A stretch of 64,000 nucleotides of DNA from Stutzerimonas stutzeri (GCF_024448935.1 NZ_JAMOIE010000011.1:1-64000); one strand, 5' to 3'. Shown: positions 45,105 to 53,994, counted from the stretch's first letter. Numbers and translations are program-made. Notes: generated by a model from the letters alone, not told the origin.

Positions 45105-46439
45105 ATGTTGCCCAGCGAAACACAGCGAATCATCGACCAGCACGGTATCAAGTACGTCCTGGCACAGTTTGTCGATATCCATGGCTCGGCCAAGACCAAA
45201 TCCGTGCCGGTGTGCGGGCTGGAGTCGGTCGCGGAGGTGGGCGCCGGTTTTGCCGGTTTCGCCATCTGCGGCATGGGCATGGAGCCCCACGGGCCGGATT
45301 TCATGGCGCGTGGCGACCTCACCACCCTGACGCCGGTGCCCTGGCAGCCCGGCTATGGCCGCGTGCTGTGCATCGGCCACGTCGACGGCAAGCCCTGGCC
45401 CTACGACAGCCGCTACGTGCTGCAGCAGCAGGTACGCCGCCTGAGCGAACGCGGCTGGACCCTCAATACCGGCCTTGAGCCCGAATTCAGCCTGTTCCGT
45501 CGTGACGCCGAGGGCCGCCTGCAACTGGTCGACGCCAGCGACAACCTGGACAAGCCCTGCTACGACTACAAGGGCCTGTCGCGTTCGCGCGAATTCCTCG
45601 AGCGCCTGACCGAAGCCCTGCAGAAGGTCGACTTCGAGGTCTACCAGATCGACCACGAGGACGCCAACGGCCAGTTCGAGATCAACTACACCTACAGTGA
45701 CGCCATGACCTCCGCGGACCGCTTCACCTTCTTCCGCATGGCCGCCGGGGAGATCGCCAACGAGCTGGGGATGATCTGCTCGTTCATGCCCAAGCCGGAC
45801 CCCAAGCGCGCCGGCAACGGCATGCACTTCCACCTGTCGATCGGCGACGCGGACAACGGCAACCTGTTCCACGACGCCAGCGACCCCAGCGGCATGGGGC
45901 TGTCGAAGATGGCCTATCACTTCGCCGCCGGCCTGCTGGCCCACGCGCCGGCGCTATGCGCCTTTGCCGCGCCGACGGTCAATTCCTACAAGCGGCTGGT
46001 GGTAGGGCGCTCGCTGTCCGGCGCGACCTGGGCGCCGGCATTCGTCGCCTACGGCGCCAACAACCGCTCGGCGATGGTGCGCATCCCCTACGGGCGCATC
46101 GAGTTCCGCCTGCCGGATGCCGGCTGCAATCCCTACCTGGTCACCGCCGCGATCATCGCCGCGGGGCTCGACGGCATCGACCGCCAGCTCAAGGCCGGGG
46201 CGCCGTGCAACGAGAACCTCTACGATCTGGGGCTGGAAAAGATCGCCGCGCGCGGGATCCAGACCCTGCCGCAGTCGCTCAAGGAAGCCTGCGACGCGCT
46301 GGAAGCCGATCCGCTGTTCCGCGAGGCGCTCGGCGCCGAGATCGTCGACGAGTTCCTCAAGCTCAAGCGCATGGAATGGGTGGAATACAGCCGCCATGTC
46401 TCCGACTGGGAAATCCAGCGATATACCGAGTTTTTCTAG
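45105..46439 (+). CDS. gmaS: Gamma-glutamylmethylamide synthetase (glutamine synthetase type III/GlnT-like)
   Basis: A 444-residue GS-fold ligase. Catalytic-core motifs: the acidic metal site in [25 protein letters not shown], and the ATP/substrate segment [21 protein letters not shown]. GmaS condenses glutamate and methylamine with ATP. The assignment over an ordinary GS rests on the adjacent mgsABC and mgd operon and on the GlnT-like length. The ATG at 45105 follows AAGGAG at 9 bases; the in-frame upstream extension crosses the promoter. First gene of the rightward operon. Confidence 0.85.
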   Translation: MLPSETQRIIDQHGIKYVLAQFVDIHGSAKTKSVPVCGLESVAEVGAGFAGFAICGMGMEPHGPDFMARGDLTTLTPVPWQPGYGRVLCIGHVDGKPWPYDSRYVLQQQVRRLSERGWTLNTGLEPEFSLFRRDAEGRLQLVDASDNLDKPCYDYKGLSRSREFLERLTEALQKVDFEVYQIDHEDANGQFEINYTYSDAMTSADRFTFFRMAAGEIANELGMICSFMPKPDPKRAGNGMHFHLSIGDADNGNLFHDASDPSGMGLSKMAYHFAAGLLAHAPALCAFAAPTVNSYKRLVVGRSLSGATWAPAFVAYGANNRSAMVRIPYGRIEFRLPDAGCNPYLVTAAIIAAGLDGIDRQLKAGAPCNENLYDLGLEKIAARGIQTLPQSLKEACDALEADPLFREALGAEIVDEFLKLKRMEWVEYSRHVSDWEIQRYTEFF

Positions 46440-46462
46440 CGAACGAAGTGAGGACTGCTTCT

Positions 46463-47368
46463 ATGTGTGGAATCGTGGGTCTCTATCTGAAGAACCCGGC
46501 GCTGGAATCCCAGCTCGGCAAGCTGTTCGAACCGATGCTGCTGGCCATGACCGGACGCGGACCGGACAGTGCCGGTTTCGCCATTTATGGCGATGAGGTC
46601 AAGGACGGCTGGGTCAAGCTGACCCTGCAGAGCGGCGAGGCCGACTATGACTGGAAGGCCCTGATGGGCGAACTGGAAGGCTGCCTCGGCTGCTCCCTGG
46701 ACTGGTTCAGGAACGCCAGCGCCGCCGTGCTGAAAATCGACGCCGACGAGACCGTGGTGCGTGCCGCGCTGAAGACGCTGGCACCGGACGTACGCATCAT
46801 GAGCGCAGGCCGGAGCATCGAGATTCTCAAGGGCATGGGCCTGCCGGCGGAGATCGCCGAGCGCTTTTCGCTGGTCGGCATGCAGGGCAGCCACATCATC
46901 GGTCACACGCGCATGGCGACCGAAAGCGCAGTCACCATGGAGGGCAGCCACCCGTTCTCCACCGGCGACGACCTGTGCCTGGTGCACAACGGCTCGCTGT
47001 CCAACCACTTCCACCTGCGCCAGGAGCTCGAGCGCCAGGGCATCGGCTTCGAGACAGAGAACGACACCGAGGTCGCCGCCGGCTACCTGACCTGGCGCCT
47101 GCAGCAGGGCGACAGCCTGCAACAGGCGCTCGATCACGCCCTGGAAGACCTCGACGGCTTCTTCACCTTCGCCATCGGCACCCGCGACGGCTTCGCGGTG
47201 ATCCGCGACCCCATCGCCTGCAAGCCGGCGATCCTCGCCGAGACCGACGACTACGTGGCCATGGCCTCGGAGTACCAGGCGCTGGCCAGCCTGCCGGGGA
47301 TCGACAAGGCCAAGGTCTGGGAGCCGGAGCCGGCGACCCTGTATGTCTGGGAAAAACAGGCTGTTTGA
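46463..47368 (+). CDS. mgsA: N-methylglutamate synthase subunit A (class II amidotransferase-like)
   Basis: A 301-residue protein like the amidotransferase domain of glutamate synthase. It begins MCGIVGLY, giving a catalytic Cys1 after Met removal, and carries the conserved IGHTRMATES and LVHNGSLSNH segments. In the pathway it would take gamma-glutamylmethylamide and release methylamine for transfer to 2-oxoglutarate. Also seen as GlxB in GlxABCD clusters. It lies 23 bases after gmaS with GTGAGGA ahead of the ATG. Confidence 0.85.
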   Translation: MCGIVGLYLKNPALESQLGKLFEPMLLAMTGRGPDSAGFAIYGDEVKDGWVKLTLQSGEADYDWKALMGELEGCLGCSLDWFRNASAAVLKIDADETVVRAALKTLAPDVRIMSAGRSIEILKGMGLPAEIAERFSLVGMQGSHIIGHTRMATESAVTMEGSHPFSTGDDLCLVHNGSLSNHFHLRQELERQGIGFETENDTEVAAGYLTWRLQQGDSLQQALDHALEDLDGFFTFAIGTRDGFAVIRDPIACKPAILAETDDYVAMASEYQALASLPGIDKAKVWEPEPATLYVWEKQAV

Positions 47369-47380
47369 GGAGCGCACCGA

Positions 47381-48064
47381 ATGAAAACCATCCATCTCAG
47401 CGAATCCACCGTGCGTGATCTCAACCAGGCGCTGCACGACCAGGCGAAGACCCTCGACGAGCGCGAGTGGGTCGTCACCCATCCGGACGGCAAGCACAAC
47501 CTCGCGGTGGGCGTGAACGAGGCGCTGTCCATCGATATCCAGGGGCACGCCGGCTACTACTGCGCGGGCATGAACCAGAAGGCCAGCGTCACCGTGCACG
47601 GCAACGTCGGCGTCGGCGTGGCCGAGAACATGATGTCCGGCTCGGTCCGCGTGAAAGGCAGCGCCTCGCAATCGGCCGGCGCCACCGCCCATGGCGGCCT
47701 GCTGGTGATCGAGGGCGATGCCGGCGCACGCTGCGGCATCTCGATGAAGGGCGTCGACATCGTGGTCGGCGGCAGCATCGGCCACATGAGCTGCTTCATG
47801 GCGCAGGCGGGCCGGCTGGTGGTCTGCGGCGATGCCGGCGATGCGCTGGGCGATTCGCTCTACGAGACGCGCATCTACGTCAAGGGCAGGGTCAAGTCGC
47901 TGGGTTCGGACTGCATCGAGAAGGAGATGCGCGCCGAGCACCTGGAGGAACTGGCCGAACTGCTGAACCGCGCCGGCTTCGACGAGGACCCGGCCAGCTT
48001 CAAGCGCTACGGCTCGGCCCGCCAGCTCTACAACTTCAAGGTCGACAACGCCTCGGCGTACTGA
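47381..48064 (+). CDS. mgsB: N-methylglutamate synthase subunit B (GltB C-terminal GXGXG domain)
   Basis: A 227-residue beta-helical protein equal to the C-terminal domain of glutamate synthase (VTVHGNVGVGVAENMMSGS, GDAGARCGISMKGVDIVVGG). This domain is structural in GltB and stands alone here. Twelve bases after mgsA. Confidence 0.86.
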   Translation: MKTIHLSESTVRDLNQALHDQAKTLDEREWVVTHPDGKHNLAVGVNEALSIDIQGHAGYYCAGMNQKASVTVHGNVGVGVAENMMSGSVRVKGSASQSAGATAHGGLLVIEGDAGARCGISMKGVDIVVGGSIGHMSCFMAQAGRLVVCGDAGDALGDSLYETRIYVKGRVKSLGSDCIEKEMRAEHLEELAELLNRAGFDEDPASFKRYGSARQLYNFKVDNASAY

Positions 48065-48078
48065 CCACCCCTGACTCT

Positions 48079-48134
48079 TGTAGGAGCGGGCCATGCCCGC
48101 GAAAAAGCGTTCGCGGGCATGGCCCGCTCCTACA
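48079..48134. repeat. REP hairpin between mgsB and mgsC
   Basis: Two perfectly complementary 25-base arms (48079-48103 and 48110-48134; core GGAGCGGGCCATGCCCGC) around a 6-base loop. This is a standard Pseudomonas REP, placed inside the operon 24 bases before the mgsC start. It could form a very stable RNA stem and separate mgsC expression from mgsB. Confidence 0.8.
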
Positions 48135-48157
48135 AAAAGCCTTCGAGGAGTTTTCCC

Positions 48158-49480
48158 ATGAGCAACGAATATCCACCGGTACTGCGCGAGTCCGCCACCT
48201 TCGACCGCCTGACCATCCAGGAAATCCAGCGTGCCGCCGAGACCGGCATCTACGACATCCGCGGCGGCGGCACCAAGCGCAAGGTGCCGCACTTCGACGA
48301 CCTGCTGCTGCTCGGCGCCAGCATGTCGCGCTACCCGCTGGAGGGCTACCGCGAGAAGTGCGGCACCGACGTGGTGCTCGGCACCCGCTTCGCCAAGAAG
48401 CCGATCCACCTGAGGATCCCGGTGACCATCGCCGGCATGAGTTTCGGCGCGCTGTCCGCCCAGGCCAAGGAAGCCCTCGGCCGCGGCGCCAGCATCGCCG
48501 GCACCAGCACCACCACCGGCGACGGCGGCATGACCCCGGAAGAGCGCGGCCAGTCGCAGCACCTGGTCTACCAGTACCTGCCGTCGCGCTACGGCATGAA
48601 CCCGGACGACCTGCGCAAGGCCGATGCCATCGAGATCGTCCTCGGCCAGGGCGCCAAGCCGGGCGGCGGCGGCATGCTGCTGGGCATGAAGGTCACCGAG
48701 CGCGTGGCCGGCATGCGCACCCTGCCGGTGGGCGTCGACCAGCGCAGCGCCTGCCGCCACCCGGACTGGACCGGCCCCGACGACCTGGCGATCAAGATCG
48801 CCGAAATCCGCGAGATCACCGACTGGGAAAAACCCATCTACGTGAAGATCGGCGCCAGCCGGCCGTACTACGACGTCAAGCTGGCGGTGAAGGCCGGCGC
48901 CGATGTGATCGTGCTCGACGGCATGCAGGGCGGCACCGCGGCGACCCAGGAGGTGTTCATCGAGCACGTCGGCATCCCGATCCTCTCGGCCATCCCCCAG
49001 GCGGTACAGGCCCTGCAGGAGATGGACATGCACCGCAAGGTGCAGCTGATCGTCTCCGGCGGCATCCGCACCGGCGCCGACGTGGCCAAGGCCATGGCCC
49101 TGGGCGCCGATGCGGTGGCCATCGGCACCGCCGCGCTGATTGCCCTGGGCGACAACCACCCGCGCCTGGACGCGGAGTTGAAGAAGATCGGCTCGGCCGC
49201 CGGTTTCTACGACGACTGGCAGAACGGCCGCGACCCGGCCGGCATCACCACCCAGGATCCGGAGCTGGCCAAGCGCCTCGACCCGGTGGAGGGCGGTCGC
49301 CGGCTGGCCAACTACCTGCGCGTCCTGGTGCTGGAGGCCCAGACCATGGCCCGTGCCTGCGGCAAGTCGCACCTGCACAACCTCGATCCCGAGGATCTGG
49401 TGGCACTGACCGTGGAGTCCGCCGCCATGGCGCGGGTTCCGCTGGCGGGCACCCGCTGGGTGCCGGGGCAGGGCTTCTAG
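48158..49480 (+). CDS. mgsC: N-methylglutamate synthase subunit C (GltB FMN domain)
   Basis: A 440-residue TIM-barrel FMN domain of glutamate synthase (RIPVTIAGMSFGALSAQAKEAL in part; GASIAGTSTTTGDGG; VILDG-like VIVLDGMQGGTAATQEV; IVSGGIRTGADVAKAMALGA). It would reduce the imine of methylamine and 2-oxoglutarate to N-methylglutamate. Where homologues have cysteines for an iron-sulphur cluster, this protein reads AGFYDDWQNGRDPAGITTQ, without any cysteine. The ATG at 48158 follows GAGGAG at 7 bases. Last gene of the operon. Confidence 0.84.
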   Translation: MSNEYPPVLRESATFDRLTIQEIQRAAETGIYDIRGGGTKRKVPHFDDLLLLGASMSRYPLEGYREKCGTDVVLGTRFAKKPIHLRIPVTIAGMSFGALSAQAKEALGRGASIAGTSTTTGDGGMTPEERGQSQHLVYQYLPSRYGMNPDDLRKADAIEIVLGQGAKPGGGGMLLGMKVTERVAGMRTLPVGVDQRSACRHPDWTGPDDLAIKIAEIREITDWEKPIYVKIGASRPYYDVKLAVKAGADVIVLDGMQGGTAATQEVFIEHVGIPILSAIPQAVQALQEMDMHRKVQLIVSGGIRTGADVAKAMALGADAVAIGTAALIALGDNHPRLDAELKKIGSAAGFYDDWQNGRDPAGITTQDPELAKRLDPVEGGRRLANYLRVLVLEAQTMARACGKSHLHNLDPEDLVALTVESAAMARVPLAGTRWVPGQGF

Positions 49481-49592
49481 GGGCCCGTTCCCTCTTTGTC
49501 GCAGGCGTCCTCCGGCGCCTCGCGGATAGCACCGGCGCCATGGGAGCGCCGGAACGCGAGTGCGATTTCGATTCGAATCTTGGGAAACGACA

Positions 49593-49933
49593 ATGCGATT
49601 GAATGAAGGCGCAGCCCGTGGGCTGCGTGCGGGACTGGCCGCCCTGGCCGTGCTGCCGGGCCTGGCCCTGGCCGATGAAGCCGTGCTCGATAGCGGCGAC
49701 ACGGCCTGGATGATGATTCCACGGCATTGGTGCTGAGGATGCTGGTACCCGGGCTGGCGCTGTTCTATGGCCGCATGGTGCGCAGCAAGAACGTCCTTTC
49801 GGTATTCACCCAGTGCCTGGCCGTTGGCGGCGCGATCGGCGTGCTGTGGGGGATCTATGGCTACAGCCTGGTGATCGACGCCACGGAAATTCTGCCCATT
49901 GCGCCGATCCGGCCCGTTATTCCCGCTGTTTGA
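49593..49933 (+). pseudogene. Truncated, frameshifted ammonium transporter (amt)
   Basis: The N-terminal part of an Amt protein: a signal-like start (MRLNEGAARGLRAGLAALAV), then DSGDTAWMM, where a one-base loss shifts the frame. It continues as STALVLRMLVPGLALFYGRMV and RSKNVLSVFTQCLAVGGAIG, and stops after VIDATEILPI. About 110 of ~440 residues remain. It follows mgsC by 112 bases and differs from the intact amt at 55615, so it is the relic of a different paralogue, probably cut when the dmm genes came to lie behind it. Confidence 0.85.
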
Positions 49934-50021
49934 TCCTGATTTGTGCATTTTCCGGTCGTTCTGCCCGCGGCGGTGCCGCTGCAGGGGCCAGGCGCCGGCA
50001 AAACCCGGCAGGTCGGAGAAC

Positions 50022-50037
50022 TGGCATGCTCCGTGCT
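50022..50037 (+). promoter_or_regulatory. Possible sigma-54 promoter of the dmm operon
   Basis: TGGCATGCTCCGTGCT keeps the GG and GC doublets at the right spacing but has two departures from TGGCACGNNNNTTGCW. It lies 97 bases before the first demethylase gene, just after the amt relic. Confidence 0.45.
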
Positions 50038-50079
50038 TTCTTTAAGGGAACAAAAAGTTCCTTCTGGGAATTTTTACGA

Positions 50080-50096
50080 GTGAATGACCCATTCAC
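50080..50096. promoter_or_regulatory. Palindrome upstream of dmm operon (candidate operator)
   Basis: GTGAATG-ACC-CATTCAC is a perfect 7-3-7 inverted repeat 38 bases before the first gene. A second repeat, GGAAC-AAAAA-GTTCC, lies at 50047-50061. The GTGAA-N7-TTCA core also occurs at 43961-43976 before purU. Confidence 0.45.
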
Positions 50097-50133
50097 CCAT
50101 GCGTGCCGATTTCGTGTTTCAGGGAGGCTTCAG

Positions 50134-50673
50134 ATGACCGCGTCAGGCAGCGATACGATCTTCAGCAAACCCCGCTATCGCACCGAGGCTTCGCCACAAC
50201 CGGCACGCCGCCGCCTCGTGGTGGCGCAGGATGCGGCCTGCGCCGCGCCCTTGCTGGATCAACCGGAAGCCCAATTGCTCAGCCTGGGCGGCGAGCTGGC
50301 GGCGGACCTCCCGCACGAGCGCTTCACGAGTCCCGCAGCCCTTTACCTGCGCCTGCAACTGCTGCTGGAGCGGGCCGAGGTGGGCACGCGGCTTTACGTG
50401 AGCGGCGACGAGGTTTTCCTCTGGCACGTCTACCGCCTGGCCCGCCACGCCGGTCTGCTCGGCGACGAGATCGAGCTGTTCAAGAGCGGTGTGCGGCGGC
50501 GGCTCTACTGCGTGCACTGCGGCACCTTCCAGGACATCGGCGAGGAGGGCGAGGCCGGCTGCAGCGGCTGCGGCGTCCGCCTGCTGGTCCGCGAGCACTT
50601 CTCCCAGCGCCTGGGCGCCTACATGGGCGTCTGCCTCGATCCGAGCCGCCCCTACGGGGAGGGCCGGCCATGA
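50134..50673 (+). CDS. dmmA: Dimethylamine monooxygenase / haem N-demethylase small subunit (DmmA-like)
   Basis: A 179-residue protein with a C-terminal zinc-ribbon or rubredoxin-like motif (CVHCGTFQD, then CSGCGVRLLVREHFS: two CxxC pairs) and an N-terminal domain with LRLQLLLERAEVGTRLYVSGDE. By position and features it matches the small subunit of the Dmm/HODM oxidative N-demethylase of pseudomonads and roseobacters. AGGGAGG precedes the ATG. It overlaps the reductase gene by four bases. Its exact role in electron transfer is inferred. Confidence 0.72.
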   Translation: MTASGSDTIFSKPRYRTEASPQPARRRLVVAQDAACAAPLLDQPEAQLLSLGGELAADLPHERFTSPAALYLRLQLLLERAEVGTRLYVSGDEVFLWHVYRLARHAGLLGDEIELFKSGVRRRLYCVHCGTFQDIGEEGEAGCSGCGVRLLVREHFSQRLGAYMGVCLDPSRPYGEGRP

Positions 50674-51614
50674 GCGCACTGCTGGAGGCCAAGGTCACTG
50701 CCGTGCGCCAGTTGACGCCGGTGGTCCGCGAATTCACCTTCGAGGCGGCCGAACGGCAACTGCCGGGCTTCTCCTCCGGCAGCCACGTGCAGGTGCTGAT
50801 GCCGCTGGGCGAACGCACGCTGCGCAACGCCTACTCGCTACTCGGCGATCCGGCCGACAGCAGCCACTACCGTATTGCCGTGCGCCTGCAGGACGATTCG
50901 CGCGGCGGCTCGCGCTTCATGCACGAGCGGGTGGCGGTGGGCGACCGCCTGCGGCTTTCGCGGCCGCACAACCTGTTCCCCCTGCATTCGCAGGCCAGCC
51001 ATCACGTGCTGGTGGCCGGCGGTATCGGCATCACCCCGTTCATGGCCTATATCGCCGAACTCCAGGCCCGTGGCGCCTCGTTCGAGCTGCACTATGCCTT
51101 CCGCGGTCACCTCACCGACGCCTATGTCGACGAACTGGCCGAACGTCTCGGGGACCGCCTGCACGCCTATGACGCCAGCGCCAGTCGACGCCTGGACCTC
51201 GCTGCACTGCTGGCCGGCCAGCCGCTCGGCACCCATCTCTACGCCTGCGGCCCGCAGCGCCTGCTGGTCGGGTTGCGCGAGCAGGCCCGGGCGCTGGGCT
51301 GGCCGGATGGGCGCGTGCACTGGGAAGCCTTCGCCGCGCCCGAGCCGGGGCTGCCGTTCAGCGTCGAACTGGCGCGCAGCGGCCAGCGCATCGAGGTGCC
51401 GGCCGACCTCAGCCTGCTGGAAGCGCTGGAGGCCGCCGGTGTCGAGTTGCCGAACCTGTGCCGCGGCGGCGTCTGCGGCCAGTGCGCGACGCGCTACCTG
51501 GCCGGCGCGGTGGAGCATCGCGACCACTACCTCGACGAAGGGCAGCGCACCGAATCGCTGATGCCCTGCGTTTCCCGTGGCGGCTGCGCCAGTGCGCTGC
51601 TGCTCGACCTGTAG
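50670..51614 (+). CDS. dmmB: Demethylase reductase, FMN/NAD(P)H plus 2Fe-2S ferredoxin (DmmB-like)
   Basis: A 314-residue phthalate-dioxygenase-reductase-type protein. It has an N-terminal flavin-binding barrel (LRNAYSLLGDPADSSHYRI), an NAD(P)H domain (HVLVAGGIGITPFMAYI; LYACGPQRLLVGL) and a C-terminal plant-type ferredoxin with cysteines in NLCRGGVCGQCAT and a distant MPCVSRGGC. It would carry electrons from NAD(P)H to the haem subunit. VanB/PDR reductases are close relatives, so specificity comes from context. Confidence 0.82.
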   Translation: MSALLEAKVTAVRQLTPVVREFTFEAAERQLPGFSSGSHVQVLMPLGERTLRNAYSLLGDPADSSHYRIAVRLQDDSRGGSRFMHERVAVGDRLRLSRPHNLFPLHSQASHHVLVAGGIGITPFMAYIAELQARGASFELHYAFRGHLTDAYVDELAERLGDRLHAYDASASRRLDLAALLAGQPLGTHLYACGPQRLLVGLREQARALGWPDGRVHWEAFAAPEPGLPFSVELARSGQRIEVPADLSLLEALEAAGVELPNLCRGGVCGQCATRYLAGAVEHRDHYLDEGQRTESLMPCVSRGGCASALLLDL

Positions 51615-51658
51615 GCAGACCCATCCGCCACCCTTTCGACACCAGGAGAGTGCCCGCT

Positions 51659-52684
51659 ATGCCCGTCGTCATGAAACCCCTGGAGACTTACCGGGACGAC
51701 TTCACCTTCCGCAACAGCCCCGAGGCGATCGCCCGCTTTCCCTTCCCGTTCCCCGAGGACAGCTACATGTACTCGGTGAACCTCGAGCCGGCCAATGGCG
51801 GTGCGCCGGGCTCGGTGTTCGAACACTGGTTCGACATCGACGAGCACTATGTCTCGGAGATGGCCGAGCGCGCCCGCGTGCTGGAGCGGGACCCCGGTCG
51901 CTGCCTGGTGATGCCGCACATGGCCCAGGCTGCCTGGGACAGCCTGGAAATGCTCATGGAGCACCTGGCCGCCGACTACCCGGAACACTTCAGCCTGCAT
52001 CGCGACGGCGACCGCTGGACCTGGATCAACCGTCCGCTGGGCATCGAGCAGCGTTTCACCTTTGGCGATCCGGCGAGCCTGCCGTGCGAGCCGCTGGAAT
52101 ACATCACCCGCCAGGTCCAGGGCGATTTCGCCGTGCTCGACCAGCGCGACGGCGACCTGTTCATGGATGCCGGCATGGTCACCTGCCCGGCCGACTGGTC
52201 GATCAAGTTCGACGCCGGCATGAGCTTCAAGCAGTGGCATGCGCCGGTGCCGCTGGCGCCGCAGATGGGCGTGTTCGACCGTGCATTGAAGTACCTGCTG
52301 AACATCCAGGTCGGCCAGCCGGTGCGCCGGCTGAACTGGACCATGACCATCAACCCGCGCCTGGATACCTCGTCCGAGACCTTCCACGAGTGGGGTCACG
52401 AGCGCGGCCAGGTGACCCCGGAGAACGTCGCCCGGCTGGTGCACCTGCGCGTCGAGCTGCAGTTCATGCCGCGCCTGCCGCGCAGTAACGCGCTGCTGTT
52501 CGGCATCCGCACCTACCTGATCAGCCTCGAGGAACTGGCCAGCAACCCGGCCTGGGCCTGCCGCCTGCACCGCGTGCTGAGGGACCTGCCGGAGGCCATC
52601 GCCGACTACAAGGGGCTGAGCCTCTACCGGCAGACGGTAGTGGATTGGCTCAGCCAGTTCGATCCGGAGGTCCGGACCGCCTGA
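51659..52684 (+). CDS. dmmC: Haem-dependent oxidative N-demethylase catalytic subunit (DUF3445)
   Basis: A 341-residue DUF3445/HODM-alpha-like protein, the PAS-fold haem enzyme that oxidises secondary methylamines. The pattern FPEDSYMYSVNLEP, the PLEYITRQVQGDFAVLDQRDG segment (first 20 shown in part) and WSIKFDAGMSFKQWHAPVP fit what I know of the family. It would remove one methyl from dimethylamine, giving methylamine for GmaS. AGGAGAG precedes the ATG. I am less sure of the letter assignment than of the family. Confidence 0.78.
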   Translation: MPVVMKPLETYRDDFTFRNSPEAIARFPFPFPEDSYMYSVNLEPANGGAPGSVFEHWFDIDEHYVSEMAERARVLERDPGRCLVMPHMAQAAWDSLEMLMEHLAADYPEHFSLHRDGDRWTWINRPLGIEQRFTFGDPASLPCEPLEYITRQVQGDFAVLDQRDGDLFMDAGMVTCPADWSIKFDAGMSFKQWHAPVPLAPQMGVFDRALKYLLNIQVGQPVRRLNWTMTINPRLDTSSETFHEWGHERGQVTPENVARLVHLRVELQFMPRLPRSNALLFGIRTYLISLEELASNPAWACRLHRVLRDLPEAIADYKGLSLYRQTVVDWLSQFDPEVRTA

Positions 52685-52770
52685 GGGCAGGCAGTTTCAA
52701 TCGTCGCAGCGCGGCGCATTCACCTTGAACGACGCCTGCGTGCAGGCCTTGCAACCAACAGGAGAACAAC

Positions 52771-53904
52771 ATGGCTAATTCCTGGCGCATTTCCGCCCTG
52801 GCTTCCCGGCATCGTGCCCTGGGTTCCGCCCTCGAAGACTGGAACGGCATGGGCACGGCCTGGACCTACGGAACCACCTCGCTGGCCGATGCCCACGAGG
52901 CGATCCGCACCCGCGCTGGCCTGATGGACGTCTCCGGGCTGAAGAAGGTGCACTATGTCGGGCCGCATGCCGAGTCGCTGCTCGAATATGCCACCAGCCG
53001 GGACATTTCCAAGCTCTACCCGGGCAAGTCGGTCTACGCGACGATGCTCAACGAAGCGGGCAAGTTCGTCGACGATTGCGTCATCTACCGCACCGGACCC
53101 AACGCCTTCATGGTGGTGCACGGCGCCGGCAACGGCTACGAGATGCTCGTGCGTTCGGCCCAGGGCCGCCAGGTGGCGGTGCTGTTCGACGACGACCTGC
53201 ACGACCTCTCGCTGCAGGGGCCGCTGGCGGTGGATTTCCTCGCCGAGCACGTGCCGGGCATCCGCGAATTGCCTTACTTCCATCATGTCCAGACCAAGCT
53301 GTTCGACCGTCCGGTGATGATCTCGCGCACCGGCTACACCGGCGAGCGCGGCTACGAGATCTTCTGCAAGGCGGCCGACGCGCCGCTGATCTGGGACAGC
53401 ATCCTGGAAAAGGGCAAAACGCTGGGTATCATCCCCTGCGCGTTCACCGCGCTGGACTGGCTGCGGGTCGAGAGCTACTTGCTGTTCTTCCCCTACGACA
53501 ACTCGGAGAAGTACCCCTTCGCCGACGAGCCGGCCGGCGACACCCTGTGGGAACTGGGCCTGGACTTCACCGTGTCGCCGACCAAGGGCGAGTTTCGCGG
53601 CGGCATCGAGCATGCGCGGCTCAAGGGCCGGGAGCGCTTCAGGATCTTCGGCGTGCTGCTCGAGGGCGAACAGGCCGCGGCCGAAGGCGACACGCTCTGG
53701 GCCGATGGCAAGCAGGTCGGGGTGATCACCTGCGCGATGTACTCGCGGCTGAGCCAAAAGTCCATGGCCATCGCCCGCTTCGAGGTGCCCTATGCCGAGC
53801 AGGGCACGGCGCTGGAGGTACGCGGCAGCCTCACGGCCAGGGCGATCGCCCACAGCATGCCGTTCGACGACCCGGAAAAGAAAAAGCGCACCGCCAAGGG
53901 CTGA
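52771..53904 (+). CDS. dmmD: GcvT-like THF aminomethyltransferase subunit of the demethylase (DmmD-like)
   Basis: A 377-residue GcvT/DmdA-family protein (AGLMDVSGLKKVHYVGPHAE; ISRTGYTGERGYEIFC; LDWLRVESYLLFF). In demethylase complexes such a subunit captures the released formaldehyde unit as methylene-THF. AGGAGAA precedes the ATG. It closes the four-gene set and ties dimethylamine breakdown to the same THF route as the mgd operon. A dimethylsulphoniopropionate demethylase-like activity cannot be ruled out from sequence alone. Confidence 0.78.
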   Translation: MANSWRISALASRHRALGSALEDWNGMGTAWTYGTTSLADAHEAIRTRAGLMDVSGLKKVHYVGPHAESLLEYATSRDISKLYPGKSVYATMLNEAGKFVDDCVIYRTGPNAFMVVHGAGNGYEMLVRSAQGRQVAVLFDDDLHDLSLQGPLAVDFLAEHVPGIRELPYFHHVQTKLFDRPVMISRTGYTGERGYEIFCKAADAPLIWDSILEKGKTLGIIPCAFTALDWLRVESYLLFFPYDNSEKYPFADEPAGDTLWELGLDFTVSPTKGEFRGGIEHARLKGRERFRIFGVLLEGEQAAAEGDTLWADGKQVGVITCAMYSRLSQKSMAIARFEVPYAEQGTALEVRGSLTARAIAHSMPFDDPEKKKRTAKG

Positions 53905-53923
53905 ACGCCGTGCCGGTGATGGT

Positions 53924-53994
53924 GTAGGGCGGGTGCAACCCGCGCGGACGATGGCCAAAGCCAACTCCGATCCGGCGGGTTGCACCCGCCCTAC
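53924..53994. repeat. GGGTGCAACCCGC-type extragenic palindrome, copy 2
   Basis: Two perfect 20-base arms at 53924-53943 and 53975-53994 (core GGGTGCAACCCGC) with a 31-base spacer, between the GcvT-like gene and the SMR gene. Same element as at 44152. Confidence 0.75.

Noticed and set aside
53924-53994. Rho-independent terminator after the GcvT-like gene
   Set aside because: The arms are 31 bases apart and no T-tract follows; it is better explained as an extragenic palindrome shared with 44152.
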